DNA of 5,675 bases. Origin: Candidatus Rhabdochlamydia sp. GTDB lineage: Bacteria; Chlamydiota; Chlamydiia; Chlamydiales; Rhabdochlamydiaceae. The notes beneath the pieces were generated by a model. The model saw only the letters and a list, made by a program, of their open reading frames with translations. It was not told the DNA's origin and searched no databases. Made by a program: the position numbers and the translations under genes. Shown one piece after another: positions 5,026 through 5,675 of this stretch. The stretch covers positions 1-5,675 of the forward strand of contig JASHWX010000131.1 in NCBI GenBank assembly GCA_030043815.1, in the 5' to 3' direction. How positions within the stretch are numbered: position 1 is the first letter of the stretch; each line of letters starts with the position of its first letter.

Positions 5026-5675
5026 TGCTCCCTTTTGTTAAGTACCATGGCGCAGGCAATGATTTCGTCTTGATCGATGCGAGGCATTCCTCTTTGCAAT
5101 GGGATGTTGTCCTCGCACGCCGCCTATGCGCACGCAAAACGGGCATTGGCGCAGACGGCCTCCTCTTATTGCTTCCCTCTTCCAAGGCTGATTTTCGCAT
5201 GCGCATTTTCAATGCGGATGGCAGCGAGCCTGCCCTGTGCGGCAATGGGATCCGCTGCATGGTGGATTTCATTCATTCGTTGGAGCAAGTTCCGGATATT
5301 TTAAGCATTGAAACCTTGGCAGGTGTGTTCACATGCACGAGATTGGAGGGGGAAGTGGCTGTCAATCTTGGTGCTCCAAAGATTTTGCATTGGCCGCTGA
5401 TCTTGCCGCATGCCGAAGTATTCGTGGTCGATACGGGGGTTCCCCATGCTGTTGTCTTTGTCGATGATATTGAGAAGACCGAGGTGGAAAAAGAGGGGCG
5501 CTTGTTGCGCTTTCATGAAGCCTTTGCCCCTCACGGTGTCAATGTCAATTTTGTTTCCATTGCATCCCATAAGCTAACCGTCCGCACTTATGAACGAGGC
5601 GTCGAAGGGGAGACCGCATCCTGCGGTACGGGCTGTGCAGCCGTTGCCTTTGTTGCAAAAGAATTTTTAAAAATT
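5025..5675 (+). CDS. dapF: Diaminopimelate epimerase, 3' end cut by the window
   Basis: The reading frame opens at the ATG overlapping the clpP stop (TAATG) and runs open for 217 codons to the window edge. DapF is a PLP-independent two-base epimerase that turns LL-diaminopimelate into meso-diaminopimelate for lysine and peptidoglycan. Signatures: YHGAGNDF (7-14), NADGSEPALCGNGIRC (63-78) with catalytic Cys72, and YERGVEGETASCGTG (189-203) with catalytic Cys200. The full protein should be about 260-280 residues, so roughly the last 45-60 codons are missing. No ribosome site precedes the ATG, so translation probably depends on ribosomes ending clpP. C. trachomatis DapF is reported to double as a glutamate racemase; the same for this protein is inference. 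The order glyA-clpP-dapF supports a chlamydial origin. Confidence 0.96.
   Translation, partial: MLPFVKYHGAGNDFVLIDARHSSLQWDVVLARRLCARKTGIGADGLLLLLPSSKADFRMRIFNADGSEPALCGNGIRCMVDFIHSLEQVPDILSIETLAGVFTCTRLEGEVAVNLGAPKILHWPLILPHAEVFVVDTGVPHAVVFVDDIEKTEVEKEGRLLRFHEAFAPHGVNVNFVSIASHKLTVRTYERGVEGETASCGTGCAAVAFVAKEFLKI

Noticed and set aside
1..5675. CRISPR array, insertion sequence, tRNA gene or phage module
   Set aside because: No regularly spaced direct repeats, transposase-like frames, tRNA cloverleaf or phage-like genes are visible on either strand.

Overview
This window looks like a piece of a chlamydial (phylum Chlamydiae) chromosome, more likely from an amoeba-associated 'environmental' lineage than from the Chlamydiaceae. 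Three things point that way. The first is the gene order glyA-clpP-dapF, which I recall from Chlamydia trachomatis (CT432-CT431-CT430). The second is a long GlyA with a lineage-type N-terminal extension and internal insert. The third is a coiled-coil/zinc-ribbon protein of the CT398 (CdsZ) type. Base composition is near 50% GC by eye, higher than I recall for most Chlamydiaceae. I cannot name a species.

Layout. Positions 1-116 are intergenic and hold a compound repeat-like segment. Three genes then lie on the minus strand, in transcription order: cdsZ-like (1599-2366), the RNase P RNA gene rnpB (about 1257-1592) and a secreted C45-type Ntn hydrolase (117-1235). They are packed tightly: rnpB begins about 6 nt after the cdsZ stop, and the hydrolase start lies about 20 nt after the rnpB 3' end. 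Positions 2367-2492 are a divergent intergenic region with candidate promoters in both directions. On the plus strand follow a 107-residue protein with a starch-binding-like domain (2493-2816), glyA (2872-4395), clpP (4414-5025) and dapF (from 5025, cut by the window end).

How the genes fit together. glyA, clpP and dapF look like one transcription unit: the first gap is 18 nt and clpP/dapF overlap by one base (TAATG). In C. trachomatis and relatives GlyA has been reported to act also as an alanine racemase, and DapF as a glutamate racemase besides its DAP epimerase role. The operon may therefore supply the D-Ala, D-Glu and meso-DAP of the peptidoglycan stem peptide in organisms lacking Alr and MurI. 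The cdsZ-like gene points to sigma-54/type III secretion biology, and rnpB to tRNA maturation.

The points most worth a second look are the paired racemase-substitute operon, the rnpB P15 element that lacks the CCA-binding GGU, a start-codon-sequestering hairpin at glyA, and the small basic starch-binding-like protein. I found no mobile element, CRISPR array or clear new defence system.
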